NCBI GenBank assembly: GCA_017453565.1
Contig: JAFTEQ010000002.1
Span: 1 to 44,356, forward strand
Reading direction: 5' to 3'
Source of the DNA: Bacteroidales bacterium
GTDB taxonomy: Bacteria > Bacteroidota > Bacteroidia > Bacteroidales > UBA932
Length of the DNA stretch: 44,356 nt
Part shown: piece by piece, positions 7,739 through 15,712 of the stretch
Layout of the letters: each line of letters opens with the position of its first letter
Position numbering within the stretch: the stretch's first letter is position 1
The notes under the pieces: model-generated
Seen by the model: the letters and a program-made list of their open reading frames with translations, nothing else
Database searches by the model: none
What the model was told of the DNA's origin: nothing
Translations under genes and position numbers: made by a program

Positions 7739-9471
7739 TGAAGAACGGATTCCTCTGCGCCGTCGCAGCGCTTCTGCTGCTTTCTGCCTGCGGGCCCAAG
7801 GACGGGACCTACAGCCTGCACGTCCTTTCGACGAACGACGTGCACGGCTCCTGGTTCGACTCCACCTATGTGGGCGGTGGCACCCGGGGAAGCCTGATGG
7901 CCGTTCAGTATTATGCCGACAGCGTGCGTGCAGCGGTAGGCTCCGACCATGTGCTGCTGCTCGATGCGGGCGACTGCCTGCAGGGCGACAACGCCGCCTA
8001 CTATTATAATTACGTGGATACGCTCTCCGAGCACCTGTACGTGCGTCTCGCTGCCTGGATGAAGTACGACGCCGTGGCCGTGGGCAACCACGACATCGAG
8101 ACGGGGCACGGGGTCTACGACCGGGTGGCGGCGCAGCTGAAACGGCGCGGAATCGCCTTCCTTGCCGGGAACGCCCTGAAGGTGGGGAGTGACAAGCCCT
8201 ATTTTCCGGCCTATACCGTGCTGCGTCGGGGCGGCCTGAAGGTGCTGGTGCTGGGTTATACCAACGCCAACATGAAGGCCTGGCTCGACGAGCGCATCTG
8301 GAGCGGAATGGACTTCGTTTCCCTGTTGCCCAAGGTGCAGGAAGACGTGGACCGGCTGACGGCGCGCCTGCATCCGCAAGTGGTGGTGGTGGCCGTTCAT
8401 TCCGGCACGGGCAAGGGCGATGGCAGCATCCTGGAAAGCCAGGGGCTCGACCTGTTCAAGAGCCTGCGCGGCGTGGATCTGCTGCTCTGCTCCCACGACC
8501 ACCGTCCCTTCGTGGCGCAAAGCGACAGTCTGTGCCTCATCAACAGCGGCAGTCATGCGCGCAACCTCGGCCACGGCTGCGTAACCCTCGAAATCAAGGG
8601 CGGCAAGGTCGTCTCCAGGCATCTGGAAGCCGGGCTGATTCCCGTGCGGAAAGACAAGGCCGATCCGAAGATGCGGGCCGCGTTCGCGGCCGATTTTGCA
8701 GCGGTCAAGGCCTTTACCCTCAGGGATGTGGGTGTGCTCACGGTAGATCTCCGCACCCGCGACGCCTATGCGGGGATGTCGCCCTACATCGACTTGGTGC
8801 ACACGGTACAGCTCCTGTCTTCGGGCGCGCAGGTTTCGTTCGCCGCTCCGCTCACCTACAACGGTCGCGTCGCGGCCGGGACGCTCCTCTACAACGACAT
8901 GTTCACCATCTATCCCTTCGAGAACCAGCTCTGCCGAATCCGGATGAGCGGAAGGGAGATCCGCAACTATCTGGAATACTCCTACGACCAGTGGATCCGC
9001 GATCCGCGTGATGGGGGACACATTTTCCGGATCGTCCCGCGTGACGACCCGAGGACCGGACAGCGGCGCTGGTCGTTCACGGCCCGTTCCTATAATTTCG
9101 ACTCGGCGGGCGGCCTGAATTACACGGTCGACGTGACGCAGCCCTTCGGCAGCCGGGTGCAGATCACTTCGCTCGCGGGCGGTTCGCCTTTCAGCGAGGA
9201 GGCCGAGTACAGCGTGGCCGTCACTTCATACCGGGCCAACGGAGGCGGCGGTCTGCTGCTCAACGGTGCCGGGCTCGACTCGGAAACCGTAGCGGCGCGC
9301 ACCGAAGCCCGCTTCCCGGAAATCCGCGAACTGGTCTACGACTTCGTACAGAAAAACGGGGTGATCGGACCCGAACTCTTCTCCGATCCGGCCGTGCTGG
9401 GCCGCTGGCGTTTCGTACCCGAGGCGCTGTGTGCGCGGGCGCTGCGCGCCGATATGGATTTGCTTTTTTAG
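7738..9471 (+). CDS. lipoprotein 5'-nucleotidase (UshA/metallophosphoesterase type)
   Basis: This 577-residue enzyme should hydrolyse nucleotides or related phosphate esters in the periplasm. It begins with a lipoprotein signal (LLLLSAC, Cys18). The calcineurin-like metal site is complete: STNDVHG (D34, H36), DAGDCLQG (D79), GNHD (117-119), then VAVHSGTG and SHDHRPF. A C-terminal 5'-nucleotidase domain carries the substrate site; ANGGGGLLLNG matches its usual glycine-rich stretch. The start at 7738 is chosen because the signal peptide begins there and the ATG overlaps the upstream stop by one base. Substrate is not predictable: UshA-like enzymes vary from AMP to UDP-sugars. Confidence 0.92.
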   Translation: MKNGFLCAVAALLLLSACGPKDGTYSLHVLSTNDVHGSWFDSTYVGGGTRGSLMAVQYYADSVRAAVGSDHVLLLDAGDCLQGDNAAYYYNYVDTLSEHLYVRLAAWMKYDAVAVGNHDIETGHGVYDRVAAQLKRRGIAFLAGNALKVGSDKPYFPAYTVLRRGGLKVLVLGYTNANMKAWLDERIWSGMDFVSLLPKVQEDVDRLTARLHPQVVVVAVHSGTGKGDGSILESQGLDLFKSLRGVDLLLCSHDHRPFVAQSDSLCLINSGSHARNLGHGCVTLEIKGGKVVSRHLEAGLIPVRKDKADPKMRAAFAADFAAVKAFTLRDVGVLTVDLRTRDAYAGMSPYIDLVHTVQLLSSGAQVSFAAPLTYNGRVAAGTLLYNDMFTIYPFENQLCRIRMSGREIRNYLEYSYDQWIRDPRDGGHIFRIVPRDDPRTGQRRWSFTARSYNFDSAGGLNYTVDVTQPFGSRVQITSLAGGSPFSEEAEYSVAVTSYRANGGGGLLLNGAGLDSETVAARTEARFPEIRELVYDFVQKNGVIGPELFSDPAVLGRWRFVPEALCARALRADMDLLF

Positions 9472-9476
9472 ACGCG

Positions 9477-10241
9477 ATGGAAGGAAGTGTTGAATACATA
9501 GAACAGGGAAGCGTGCTGCACGGCTCCGCCACAGGGCTCATGGGAACGCGTCTCGACCTCCTGGTCTGCAGACTGCCCCGAGAGAAAGAACAGGCGCTCT
9601 GGGAGCGTCTGACGGCCCTCGCCCGCAGGCTCGACGCCGTATTCAACCGCTTCAATCCCGATTCGGAGCTTTCGGCCCTCAATGAGGGGTACATCTCCGA
9701 AGACCAGACCGGGCCGGAACTCACAGAGGCCCTGGCCCTTGCGGAAAGCTACAGGGAACGCACGGGCGGCCTTTTCGACATTACGGCGCCGGGCCGTTTC
9801 CTGAATGGTCCCAGATACGATTTCGGCGGTTTTGCCAAAGGGTATTTCGTGCGCCTGGCGCAGGAGATCCTGCTCGCCGAGGGCGTCGGCTCGGCCTACC
9901 TCGATTTTGGAGGCAGCACCATCCTGGGCATCGGGAACCATCCGGCTGGGCCCGCCTGGCGGGTGTCGCTGCTCAGCCCCCGCACGGGCATCCGGCTCGC
10001 GGAAGTCGAACTCAGTGGCCGCACCCTTTCCACCTCGGGCAACACCGTCCGTTACAGCGGCCATGTGGTCGATCCCCGGACAGGGGAGCGTAACTGCAGG
10101 CCCGTGCTCACCACGGCGCTCAGCGCCGATCCGCTCGAGGCCGAAGTGCTCAGCACCGCCGCCATGTCGGCCGGGCCGGAAGATCTGGAAGCGCTCCGCA
10201 GGGCGTTCCCCCAGACAGATATTAATCATTACGAAATATGA
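9477..10241 (+). CDS. apbE: short FAD:protein FMN transferase (ApbE family)
   Basis: ApbE attaches FMN covalently to Thr in flavoproteins such as RnfG/NqrC. Family motifs are visible: GLMGTRLDL, RFNPDSELSALN, FDITAPG, DFGGFAKGYF, LDFGGSTILGIG, TLSTSGN and HVVDPRTG. At 254 residues it is shorter than the usual 310-340, mainly because only about ten residues separate FDIT from DFGG. The metal-site motif normally read as A-D-x-L-x-T is A-E-V-L-S-T here, an Asp to Glu change. There is no signal peptide, so it should act in the cytoplasm. ATG at 9477, 5 bases after the nucleotidase stop, is preferred to an upstream start inside that gene. Confidence 0.85.
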   Translation: MEGSVEYIEQGSVLHGSATGLMGTRLDLLVCRLPREKEQALWERLTALARRLDAVFNRFNPDSELSALNEGYISEDQTGPELTEALALAESYRERTGGLFDITAPGRFLNGPRYDFGGFAKGYFVRLAQEILLAEGVGSAYLDFGGSTILGIGNHPAGPAWRVSLLSPRTGIRLAEVELSGRTLSTSGNTVRYSGHVVDPRTGERNCRPVLTTALSADPLEAEVLSTAAMSAGPEDLEALRRAFPQTDINHYEI

Positions 10242-11548
10242 ACGACAACAGTATGGACAGAAGGACTTTTTGCCTCGATATGGGCCGGCTCGTCGGAGGA
10301 CTGGCCGTCCTGTCCTCAGCCCCGTGGCTGCACGGATGCACCGAAGAGAGCATCGCCGGAATCGGCAAGGAAGTAGCCCGCATCGGCATGATCGGCGTGG
10401 GCTCCCGCGGACAGTACCACATGCACAACCTGCAGGGCATTCCGCATGCGCGCATCGTCGCGCTGTGCGACACCTATCCCGTAAACCTGGAAGCGGCGCA
10501 CGCGCTCTGCCCCGATGCCAAGACCTACAGCGACTACCGGGCGCTGCTCGAAGACCCGGAGATTGACGGTGTGGTGATCTCCACGCCGTTGTACAACCAT
10601 GCGGTGATTACGCTCGACGCCATGGCCGCGGGCAAGCACGTCTTCTGCGAGAAGTCGATGGCCCTCACAATGGACGAGTGCAAGTCGGTGTACGACGCCT
10701 ATATGGCCTCCGACCGGGTCCTGTTCTACGGGATGCAGCGTATGTACGACCCCAAGTACATCGAGGGCGTGCAGCGCATCCGCGAAGGGCTCATCGGCGA
10801 CGTGGTGGGTATGCGCTGCCACTGGTTCCGCAATGCCGACTGGCGCCGTCCCGTACCGTCCCCCGAACTGGAGCAAAGCATCAACTGGCGCCTCTACAGG
10901 GCGTATTCGGGCGGTCTTATGACCGAACTGGCCACGCACCAGCTGGAGGTTTGCAACTGGGTGGCCGGCAAGGTGCCGGTGGAGTGCGTGGGTATGGGCG
11001 ATATCGTCTACTGGAAAGACGGCCGCGAGGTCTATGACAGCGTGAACGTGACCTACCGTTACTCCGACGGCCGCAAGATCTGCTACGAGTCGCTCATTTC
11101 CAACAAGTACAACGGGCTGGAAGAGCAGGTCCTGGGCAAGAAGGGCACGGCCGACCTGAGCAAGAGTTTCTACTATCTCGAGGACGACAACGAGATCAGC
11201 GGCATGCGTCACCTGATGGACGACATCCGCAAGGGGGTGTTCGCCGCCGTGCCCAGCGCCGGTCCCAGCTGGCGTCCGGAATACAAGGGCGAGTACGTGC
11301 CGCATCAGCTGGCCAGCGAGGTCCTGGGCGTCAACGCCGGACAGAGCATGGTCTCGGCTATGCACGACGGTTCCGACCTGGCCATGTCAGCATTCTGCAC
11401 CTCCTGCATCAACGGCGAAAGGGCCGCCAACATCGTGGAAGAGGCCTACAGCTCCACGATGCTCTGCCTGCTGGGCAACCAGGCTATGGATGAAGGCCGC
11501 CTGGTGCGCTTCCCCGAAGAGTACAAGATTCCTTACCTGAAGTTCTGA
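10238..11548 (+). CDS. Tat-exported Gfo/Idh/MocA family oxidoreductase
   Basis: This 436-residue protein has a twin-arginine signal (MDRRTF, R8-R9) ending in LHGC, a possible lipobox with Cys34. It would be folded with its cofactor, exported and perhaps lipid-anchored. A Rossmann fold follows with GVGSRG (53-58), and the conserved EK motif is present as CEKSMAL, where most family members have EKP. The C-terminal half is the usual alpha/beta substrate domain. Family members oxidise sugars or, as GH109, cleave glycosides through an NAD-dependent mechanism; the substrate is open. The ATG overlaps the apbE stop by 4 bases. Confidence 0.9.
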   Translation: MNDNSMDRRTFCLDMGRLVGGLAVLSSAPWLHGCTEESIAGIGKEVARIGMIGVGSRGQYHMHNLQGIPHARIVALCDTYPVNLEAAHALCPDAKTYSDYRALLEDPEIDGVVISTPLYNHAVITLDAMAAGKHVFCEKSMALTMDECKSVYDAYMASDRVLFYGMQRMYDPKYIEGVQRIREGLIGDVVGMRCHWFRNADWRRPVPSPELEQSINWRLYRAYSGGLMTELATHQLEVCNWVAGKVPVECVGMGDIVYWKDGREVYDSVNVTYRYSDGRKICYESLISNKYNGLEEQVLGKKGTADLSKSFYYLEDDNEISGMRHLMDDIRKGVFAAVPSAGPSWRPEYKGEYVPHQLASEVLGVNAGQSMVSAMHDGSDLAMSAFCTSCINGERAANIVEEAYSSTMLCLLGNQAMDEGRLVRFPEEYKIPYLKF

Positions 11549-11550
11549 GT

Positions 11551-11790
11551 ATGAAAGATATCGTCATTAGCGGACGTGTCGTCCGGCGGGAGCTCTTCAT
11601 CCTGCTCGCGCTGCTTGTGGTGGCCGAGGGCTGCAACCTCGGGGCCATCCTGACCTACCACCGGCCCTTCACCGAACTCTTCACCCAGGTGGGTTTCGTG
11701 CTCACCCTCACCCTGCTGCTATATCTGGCGACAGGGGTGCTGCGTTTCGTGATCTGGCTGATCCTGCGTCTTTTCCGGAAGAAGAAGTAG
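11551..11790 (+). CDS. small two-helix membrane protein
   Basis: The 79-residue product has two hydrophobic helices (about 14-36, LFILLALLVVAEG, and 46-70, VGFVLTLTLLLYLATGVLRFVIW) and a lysine-rich end RLFRKKK. It starts 2 bases after the oxidoreductase and ends 2 bases before the ffh stop, which runs the other way. No family is recognised. Position at the end of the envelope gene chain suggests cotranscription. Its short length and clear topology argue for a real gene, but function is unknown. Confidence 0.7.
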   Translation: MKDIVISGRVVRRELFILLALLVVAEGCNLGAILTYHRPFTELFTQVGFVLTLTLLLYLATGVLRFVIWLILRLFRKKK

Positions 11791-11792
11791 CG

Positions 11793-13115
11793 CTATCGGC
11801 GCAGGCCTTTGAGCCGGGCGGCGAGACTGCCGTCCATGGCCATCTTCATCATCTTGCGTGAATTCTCGAACTGCTTGAGCAGTTTGTTCACGTCGGCGAG
11901 CGTGGTGCCGCTTCCCAGGGCGATGCGCTTGCGGCGGCTGCCGTTGATGGCTTCGGGATGTTCCTTCTCGAAGGGCGTCATGGAGTGGATGATGGCTTCC
12001 GTGGCCTTGAAGGCCTTGTCATTGTCTATATCCACGTCCTTCACGGCCTTGTCCATGCCGGGAATCATGCCCGCCAGGTCCTTGATGTCGCCCATCTTGC
12101 GCACCTGCTGGATCTGGTTGTAGAAATCATTCAGGGTAAACTGGTTCTTGGCCAGTTTCTTCTTGATGGCGCGCGCCTCCTGTTCGTCGAAGGCTTCCTG
12201 CGCCTTCTCCACCAGGCTCACCACGTCGCCCATGCCAAGGATGCGGTCGGCGACGCGGGTGGGGTGGAAGAGGTCGAGCGCTTCCATCTTTTCGCCCGTC
12301 GAAACGAACTTGATGGGTTTGCCCGTCACGGCTTTGATGGATAGGGCCGCGCCGCCGCGCGTGTCGCCGTCCATCTTGGTGAGTACCACGCCGTCGTAGT
12401 CGATGGCTTCGTTGAAGGCTTTGGCCGATTCCACGGCATCCTGGCCCGTCATGGCGTCTACCACGAAGAGCGATTCGGAGGGGCTCAGGGCGCGGTGGAG
12501 GGTGGCGATCTCGTCCATCAGTTCCCGGTCGACGGTGAGCCGTCCGGCCGTATCCACGATGAGGACGCTGTAGCCCTCCTGTCCCGCCTTGGAAACGGCG
12601 GCGCGGGCCACGGTCACGGGATCCTTCTCGCCGTCCAGGGCAAACACGGGGACACCCGTCTGTTCGCCCAGGGTGCGCAACTGGTCGATGGCCGCGGGCC
12701 GGAAGGTGTCGCAGGCTGCCAGCATGACCTTGATGCCCTTTTTCTTGAGGTGCAGGGCGAGCTTTCCGGAGAAGGTGGTCTTACCGGAACCGTTGAGGCC
12801 GGCGACCAGCACCACGGCGGGGTGACCCTTGAGGTTCATGTCCACATTCTCGCTGCCCATGAAGGCGGCCAGTTCGTCGTGGACGATCTTGACCATCATC
12901 TGCTGCGGCTTCACGGCGGTGAGCACGTTCGAGCCCAGGGCCTTTTCCTTCACGCGGTCGCAGAAGTCCTTGGCCACCTTGTAGGAGACATCGGCGTCGA
13001 GCAGGGCCCGACGGATGTCCTTCAACGTTTCCGCTATGTTGATTTCGCTGATTTTGCCCTCGCCCTTGAGGATTTTGAACGAGCGTTCCAGCCTTTCCGA
13101 AAGATTCTCAAACAT
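11793..13115 (-). CDS. ffh: signal recognition particle protein Ffh
   Basis: Ffh, the SRP54 GTPase, binds signal sequences on nascent chains and docks with FtsY. The 440-residue protein has the N domain, the P-loop GLNGSGKTT (106-114), DTAGR and TKMDGD guanine-binding motifs, and an M domain with the RNA-binding stretch SRRKRIALGSG. The methionine-rich tail ends KMMKMAMDG. MFENLSERLERSF is the standard family N-terminus, so the start at 13115 is safe. It sits only four bases after a TAACTTTG box, suggesting a leaderless mRNA. The SRP RNA gene is not in this window. Confidence 0.97.
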   Translation of the reverse strand: MFENLSERLERSFKILKGEGKISEINIAETLKDIRRALLDADVSYKVAKDFCDRVKEKALGSNVLTAVKPQQMMVKIVHDELAAFMGSENVDMNLKGHPAVVLVAGLNGSGKTTFSGKLALHLKKKGIKVMLAACDTFRPAAIDQLRTLGEQTGVPVFALDGEKDPVTVARAAVSKAGQEGYSVLIVDTAGRLTVDRELMDEIATLHRALSPSESLFVVDAMTGQDAVESAKAFNEAIDYDGVVLTKMDGDTRGGAALSIKAVTGKPIKFVSTGEKMEALDLFHPTRVADRILGMGDVVSLVEKAQEAFDEQEARAIKKKLAKNQFTLNDFYNQIQQVRKMGDIKDLAGMIPGMDKAVKDVDIDNDKAFKATEAIIHSMTPFEKEHPEAINGSRRKRIALGSGTTLADVNKLLKQFENSRKMMKMAMDGSLAARLKGLRR

Positions 13116-13119
13116 GATG

Positions 13120-13127
13120 CAAAGTTA
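13120..13127 (-). promoter_or_regulatory. ffh -7 box four bases before the start codon
   Basis: The minus strand reads TAACTTTG, then CATC, then the ATG of ffh. A full TAnnTTTG match leaves no room for a normal leader, since transcription usually starts a few bases after this box. No good TTTG is found 19-21 bases upstream. Confidence 0.6.
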
Positions 13128-13172
13128 AGGTTTTTTTACGAATCTTTCCGGACTAACCAAAACTAATAAATA

Positions 13173-13592
13173 ATGAGAAAGAACGCTTTCTTGAAAATGT
13201 GGATGCGGTTGACCGCCAGGCGGTACGGCCGTTCCGCGTCGGACGTCCAGCGCAGGCTCGACGCCCGAACCGCCCTGCTTTTGGGGCGCTGGGTTGCAGA
13301 CCGCGCGTACTGTCATCCCGACCAGAGCATGGAGGCCGTGGCGGAGGAACTTGGTATTTCCAAGGAACAACTGTCCTATTACTGCCGGTCGGTGCTGGGC
13401 GTGCATTTCCTCACCTGGCGCAAACAGCTCCGCATCGCCGAGGCGCAGCGCCTCCTGCGTGCGGACCCCGCCCTGTCGCTCCAAGTGGTGGGGGAGCGGG
13501 TGGGCATCACAGACCGCACCAACTTCCGCCGGCAGTTCTATGAGGTATGTGGCTGCCTGCCCGCGGAATGGCTGGAACGCGGCTGTCCGTAA
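13173..13592 (+). CDS. stand-alone AraC-type HTH protein
   Basis: The 139-residue protein consists almost only of an AraC/XylS-type double helix-turn-helix domain. HTH 1 is around MEAVAEELGISKEQLSYYCRSVLG, and HTH 2 around LSLQVVGERVGITDRTNFRRQFYEVCGCLP, whose FRRQF and P match the family signature. No ligand-binding or receiver domain is present, so the sensing part, if any, is elsewhere. It is transcribed away from ffh across 57 bases. It ends just before a terminator hairpin, so it is probably a single-gene unit. Target genes are unknown. Confidence 0.85.
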   Translation: MRKNAFLKMWMRLTARRYGRSASDVQRRLDARTALLLGRWVADRAYCHPDQSMEAVAEELGISKEQLSYYCRSVLGVHFLTWRKQLRIAEAQRLLRADPALSLQVVGERVGITDRTNFRRQFYEVCGCLPAEWLERGCP

Positions 13593-13609
13593 GCGACCGC
13601 GCCGTTCGG

Positions 13610-13637
13610 AGCCGGCTCCCCTGGGGCCGGCTTTTCG
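13610..13637 (+). terminator. intrinsic terminator after the HTH gene
   Basis: AGCCGG (13610-13615) pairs with CCGGCT (13627-13632), with an inner CCCC/GGGG stem, and TTTT follows at once. It lies 17 bases after the stop codon of the AraC-type gene and before the next promoter. Confidence 0.75.
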
Positions 13638-13652
13638 TATCGCTTTTTTGTG

Positions 13653-13660
13653 TATATTTG
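13653..13660 (+). promoter_or_regulatory. -7 box four bases before a GTG start
   Basis: TATATTTG is followed by TACC and then the GTG at 13665 that opens the NusG-like gene. The spacing equals that of ffh. An earlier in-frame GTG at 13650 would place this box inside the coding region, so the 13665 start is preferred. Confidence 0.6.
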
Positions 13661-13664
13661 TACC

Positions 13665-14177
13665 GTGGACAGCAAACTGCATTGGTATGCCGCCTATGTG
13701 AAATCCTGTCAGGAATTCAAGGTGGCCGAGGCGCTCGCCCGTTTGGGAATCGGGTACTACCTGCCCCTCCGCCGAGAGATCCGCAAGTGGTCCGACCGGC
13801 GCAAGGTGGTGGAACGGCCCGTGATTGCGCGCGTCATCTTCGTGCACGCCACTGAAACCGACCGGGTGCGGGCCCTGCGGGAGATTCCCGCCCTGCACCG
13901 CTATATCACCTTCGACGGGCCTTATACCGCGGCCGTCATCCGCGATGCGGAAATGGAGACTTTCCAGGCCATGGTGGAACTGGGAGGGGAAAAGGTGGAA
14001 CTGAGCGCGGCGCCCATCGCTCCGGGTGACCGGGTGCGCATTGTGAGCGGGCCGCTTGCAGGCCGGCAGTGCGAAGTGGTGCAGGTGGGAAGCCGACATT
14101 GCGTGGTGGCCCGGCTCGGGCTCATCGGCACGGCGACCATGGAACTGTCTACCGCAACGTTGGAAAAAATTGAGTAA
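13665..14177 (+). CDS. UpxY-like NusG paralogue (transcription antiterminator)
   Basis: The 170-residue protein has an NGN domain starting at LHWYAAYVKSCQEFKVAEALARLG and a C-terminal KOW domain (IAPGDRVRIVSGPLAGRQCEV). That is the layout of specialised NusG paralogues such as UpxY, which Bacteroides place at the head of capsule operons to prevent early termination. Here no polysaccharide genes follow: the neighbours are a HIT hydrolase and a CNNM protein. Its target is thus unclear. The start is a GTG placed right after the -7 box. It could be a second general NusG-like factor. Confidence 0.85.
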   Translation: MDSKLHWYAAYVKSCQEFKVAEALARLGIGYYLPLRREIRKWSDRRKVVERPVIARVIFVHATETDRVRALREIPALHRYITFDGPYTAAVIRDAEMETFQAMVELGGEKVELSAAPIAPGDRVRIVSGPLAGRQCEVVQVGSRHCVVARLGLIGTATMELSTATLEKIE

Positions 14178-14182
14178 GCTAT

Positions 14183-14602
14183 ATGCCGCACAACTGTATC
14201 TATTGCGAAAACAAGGCAGGGCTCGACGCCCTGATGGTCAAAGTGGCCGACCTGCAGGTGTCCACCGTCTACCTGTTCCGGGAGCAGAGCCATCCGGGGC
14301 GCTGCGTGGTCGCCTACAAGGACCATATCGGCCAGCAGTTCGAGATTTCGGAAGCCGACTGGCTCCGTTTCATGCAGGACGCCCGCAGGGTGGCCGTGGC
14401 CATCGACCGGGTCTTCCATCCGGGCAAGGTCAACTTCGGCTCCTACGGTGACACGGGCTGCCACGCCCACTGGCACATCGTGCCCAAATACGCCGACGAT
14501 TTCGAATGGGGCGGCGTGTTCGAAATGAACCCCAAACGCTGCTACCTCTCCGACGAGGAGCTTGCAGAACGCGTGGCCCTGCTTCAGGCCGCCCTTGCCT
14601 AA
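14183..14602 (+). CDS. HIT family hydrolase
   Basis: This 139-residue protein has the histidine triad HAHWH (H94, H96, H98) in CHAHWHIVPKY, the nucleotide-binding and catalytic motif of HIT enzymes. An N-terminal CIYC pair (5-8) resembles the zinc-binding cysteines of many bacterial HIT proteins. Such enzymes cleave dinucleoside polyphosphates or nucleoside phosphoramidates. The gene starts 5 bases after the NusG-like gene and is followed 6 bases later by the CNNM gene, so the three are probably one unit. Exact substrate unknown. Confidence 0.9.
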   Translation: MPHNCIYCENKAGLDALMVKVADLQVSTVYLFREQSHPGRCVVAYKDHIGQQFEISEADWLRFMQDARRVAVAIDRVFHPGKVNFGSYGDTGCHAHWHIVPKYADDFEWGGVFEMNPKRCYLSDEELAERVALLQAALA

Positions 14603-14608
14603 GGACAG

Positions 14609-15673
14609 ATGTCGCTGCTGCTGCTTTACCTGCTGCTCGCCATCGGCGTGTCGTTCCTCTGCTCCATTTTGGAGTCGGTGCTGATGAGTACGCCCCTTTC
14701 CTACATCACCATGCGGGAAGAGGAGGGCTACCGTCCGGCTGTGCGCTTCAAACGCTACAAGCAGGATATCGATACCTCGATCGCGGCCATCCTGGCCCTC
14801 AATACCATTGCCAACACCTTCGGCGCCGCCGGGGTGGGCCGCCAGGCACAGCTCCTGTTCGGAAGCACCTGGTTCGGCGTCATCTCGGCCATCACCACCC
14901 TGCTCATCCTCGTCTTTGCGGAGATCATCCCCAAATCGATCGGAACCGGCTATTACCGGCGCCTGATGGGCTTCACGGTGTGGATGCTCTCGGTACTTCA
15001 GGTGCTCATGTGGCCCTTCGTGCAACTCATCCGCCTGGTTACCCGGCTGCTGCCGGAAGGGGAGGACGAGGCGGCCATCAGCCGTGAGGAAGTGAGCGCC
15101 ATGGCGAACGCCGGCGTGGCCGAGGGCGAGATCGAAGCGGGCGAGAACAAGGTCATCCAGAACATCCTCAAACTCGACAATGTGAGCGCCTCTGACGCCA
15201 TGACCCCGCGTGTGGTCTGCTCTGTGGCACCCGAGTCCATGAGCCTGCGCGATTTCTACGAGGACGAGTCGTTCGAGCACCATTCGCGCATCCCCGTCTA
15301 CGCCGAGTCGCCCGAGTACATCACGGGCTATATCCTGCGCAGCGACGCCCTGGAGGCCCTGGCCGACGACAAATTCTCGCTCTGCCTGCGGGACATCCGG
15401 CGCGACATCTCCTTCTTCGAGGAAGAGACCTCCATCAGCGAGGTGTGGGAGGCCCTGCTCAAGCGGCGCGAACAGATCGCCCTCATCATCGACGAGTACG
15501 GCTGCTTCCAGGGAATCCTCACCCTCGAGGATATCGTGGAGACCGTGTTCGGCCTCGAGATCATGGACGAGAGCGACGAGGTGAGCGACATGCAGAAATT
15601 CGCCCGGGAGCGCTGGGAAAAACGGCAGAAACGTTTCAAAAAAATCCATCTCCCGCAAAACGAAGAGGCGTAA
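14609..15673 (+). CDS. CNNM/DUF21 membrane protein with CBS pair
   Basis: The 354-residue protein has a DUF21/CNNM transmembrane domain of about four helices (1-140, with the signature NTIANTFGAAGVG and FAEIIPKSIG) followed by a CBS pair (about 195-330). Family members (CorC/HlyC, YhdP, CNNM) transport or regulate Mg2+ or Co2+ efflux. The usual C-terminal CorC/HlyC transporter-associated domain is missing; the protein ends in a basic tail KRQKRFKKIHLP. This short form is frequent among bacterial paralogues. The old name hemolysin is not evidence of haemolysis. Confidence 0.88.
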   Translation: MSLLLLYLLLAIGVSFLCSILESVLMSTPLSYITMREEEGYRPAVRFKRYKQDIDTSIAAILALNTIANTFGAAGVGRQAQLLFGSTWFGVISAITTLLILVFAEIIPKSIGTGYYRRLMGFTVWMLSVLQVLMWPFVQLIRLVTRLLPEGEDEAAISREEVSAMANAGVAEGEIEAGENKVIQNILKLDNVSASDAMTPRVVCSVAPESMSLRDFYEDESFEHHSRIPVYAESPEYITGYILRSDALEALADDKFSLCLRDIRRDISFFEEETSISEVWEALLKRREQIALIIDEYGCFQGILTLEDIVETVFGLEIMDESDEVSDMQKFARERWEKRQKRFKKIHLPQNEEA

Positions 15674-15680
15674 AAATACT

Positions 15681-15688
15681 TATTTTTG
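15681..15688 (+). promoter_or_regulatory. gdhA -7 box
   Basis: TATTTTTG fits TAnnTTTG and stands 24 bases before the gdhA ATG. No matching -33 box is clear in the preceding coding sequence. Confidence 0.5.
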
Positions 15689-15712
15689 AAGGTTAAGTTT
15701 AAAATAGTGTAT

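Noticed and set aside
15686..15712. TTG start for gdhA nine codons upstream
   Set aside because: It overlaps the -7 box and adds residues not found in the family; ATG at 15713 gives the standard N-terminus.
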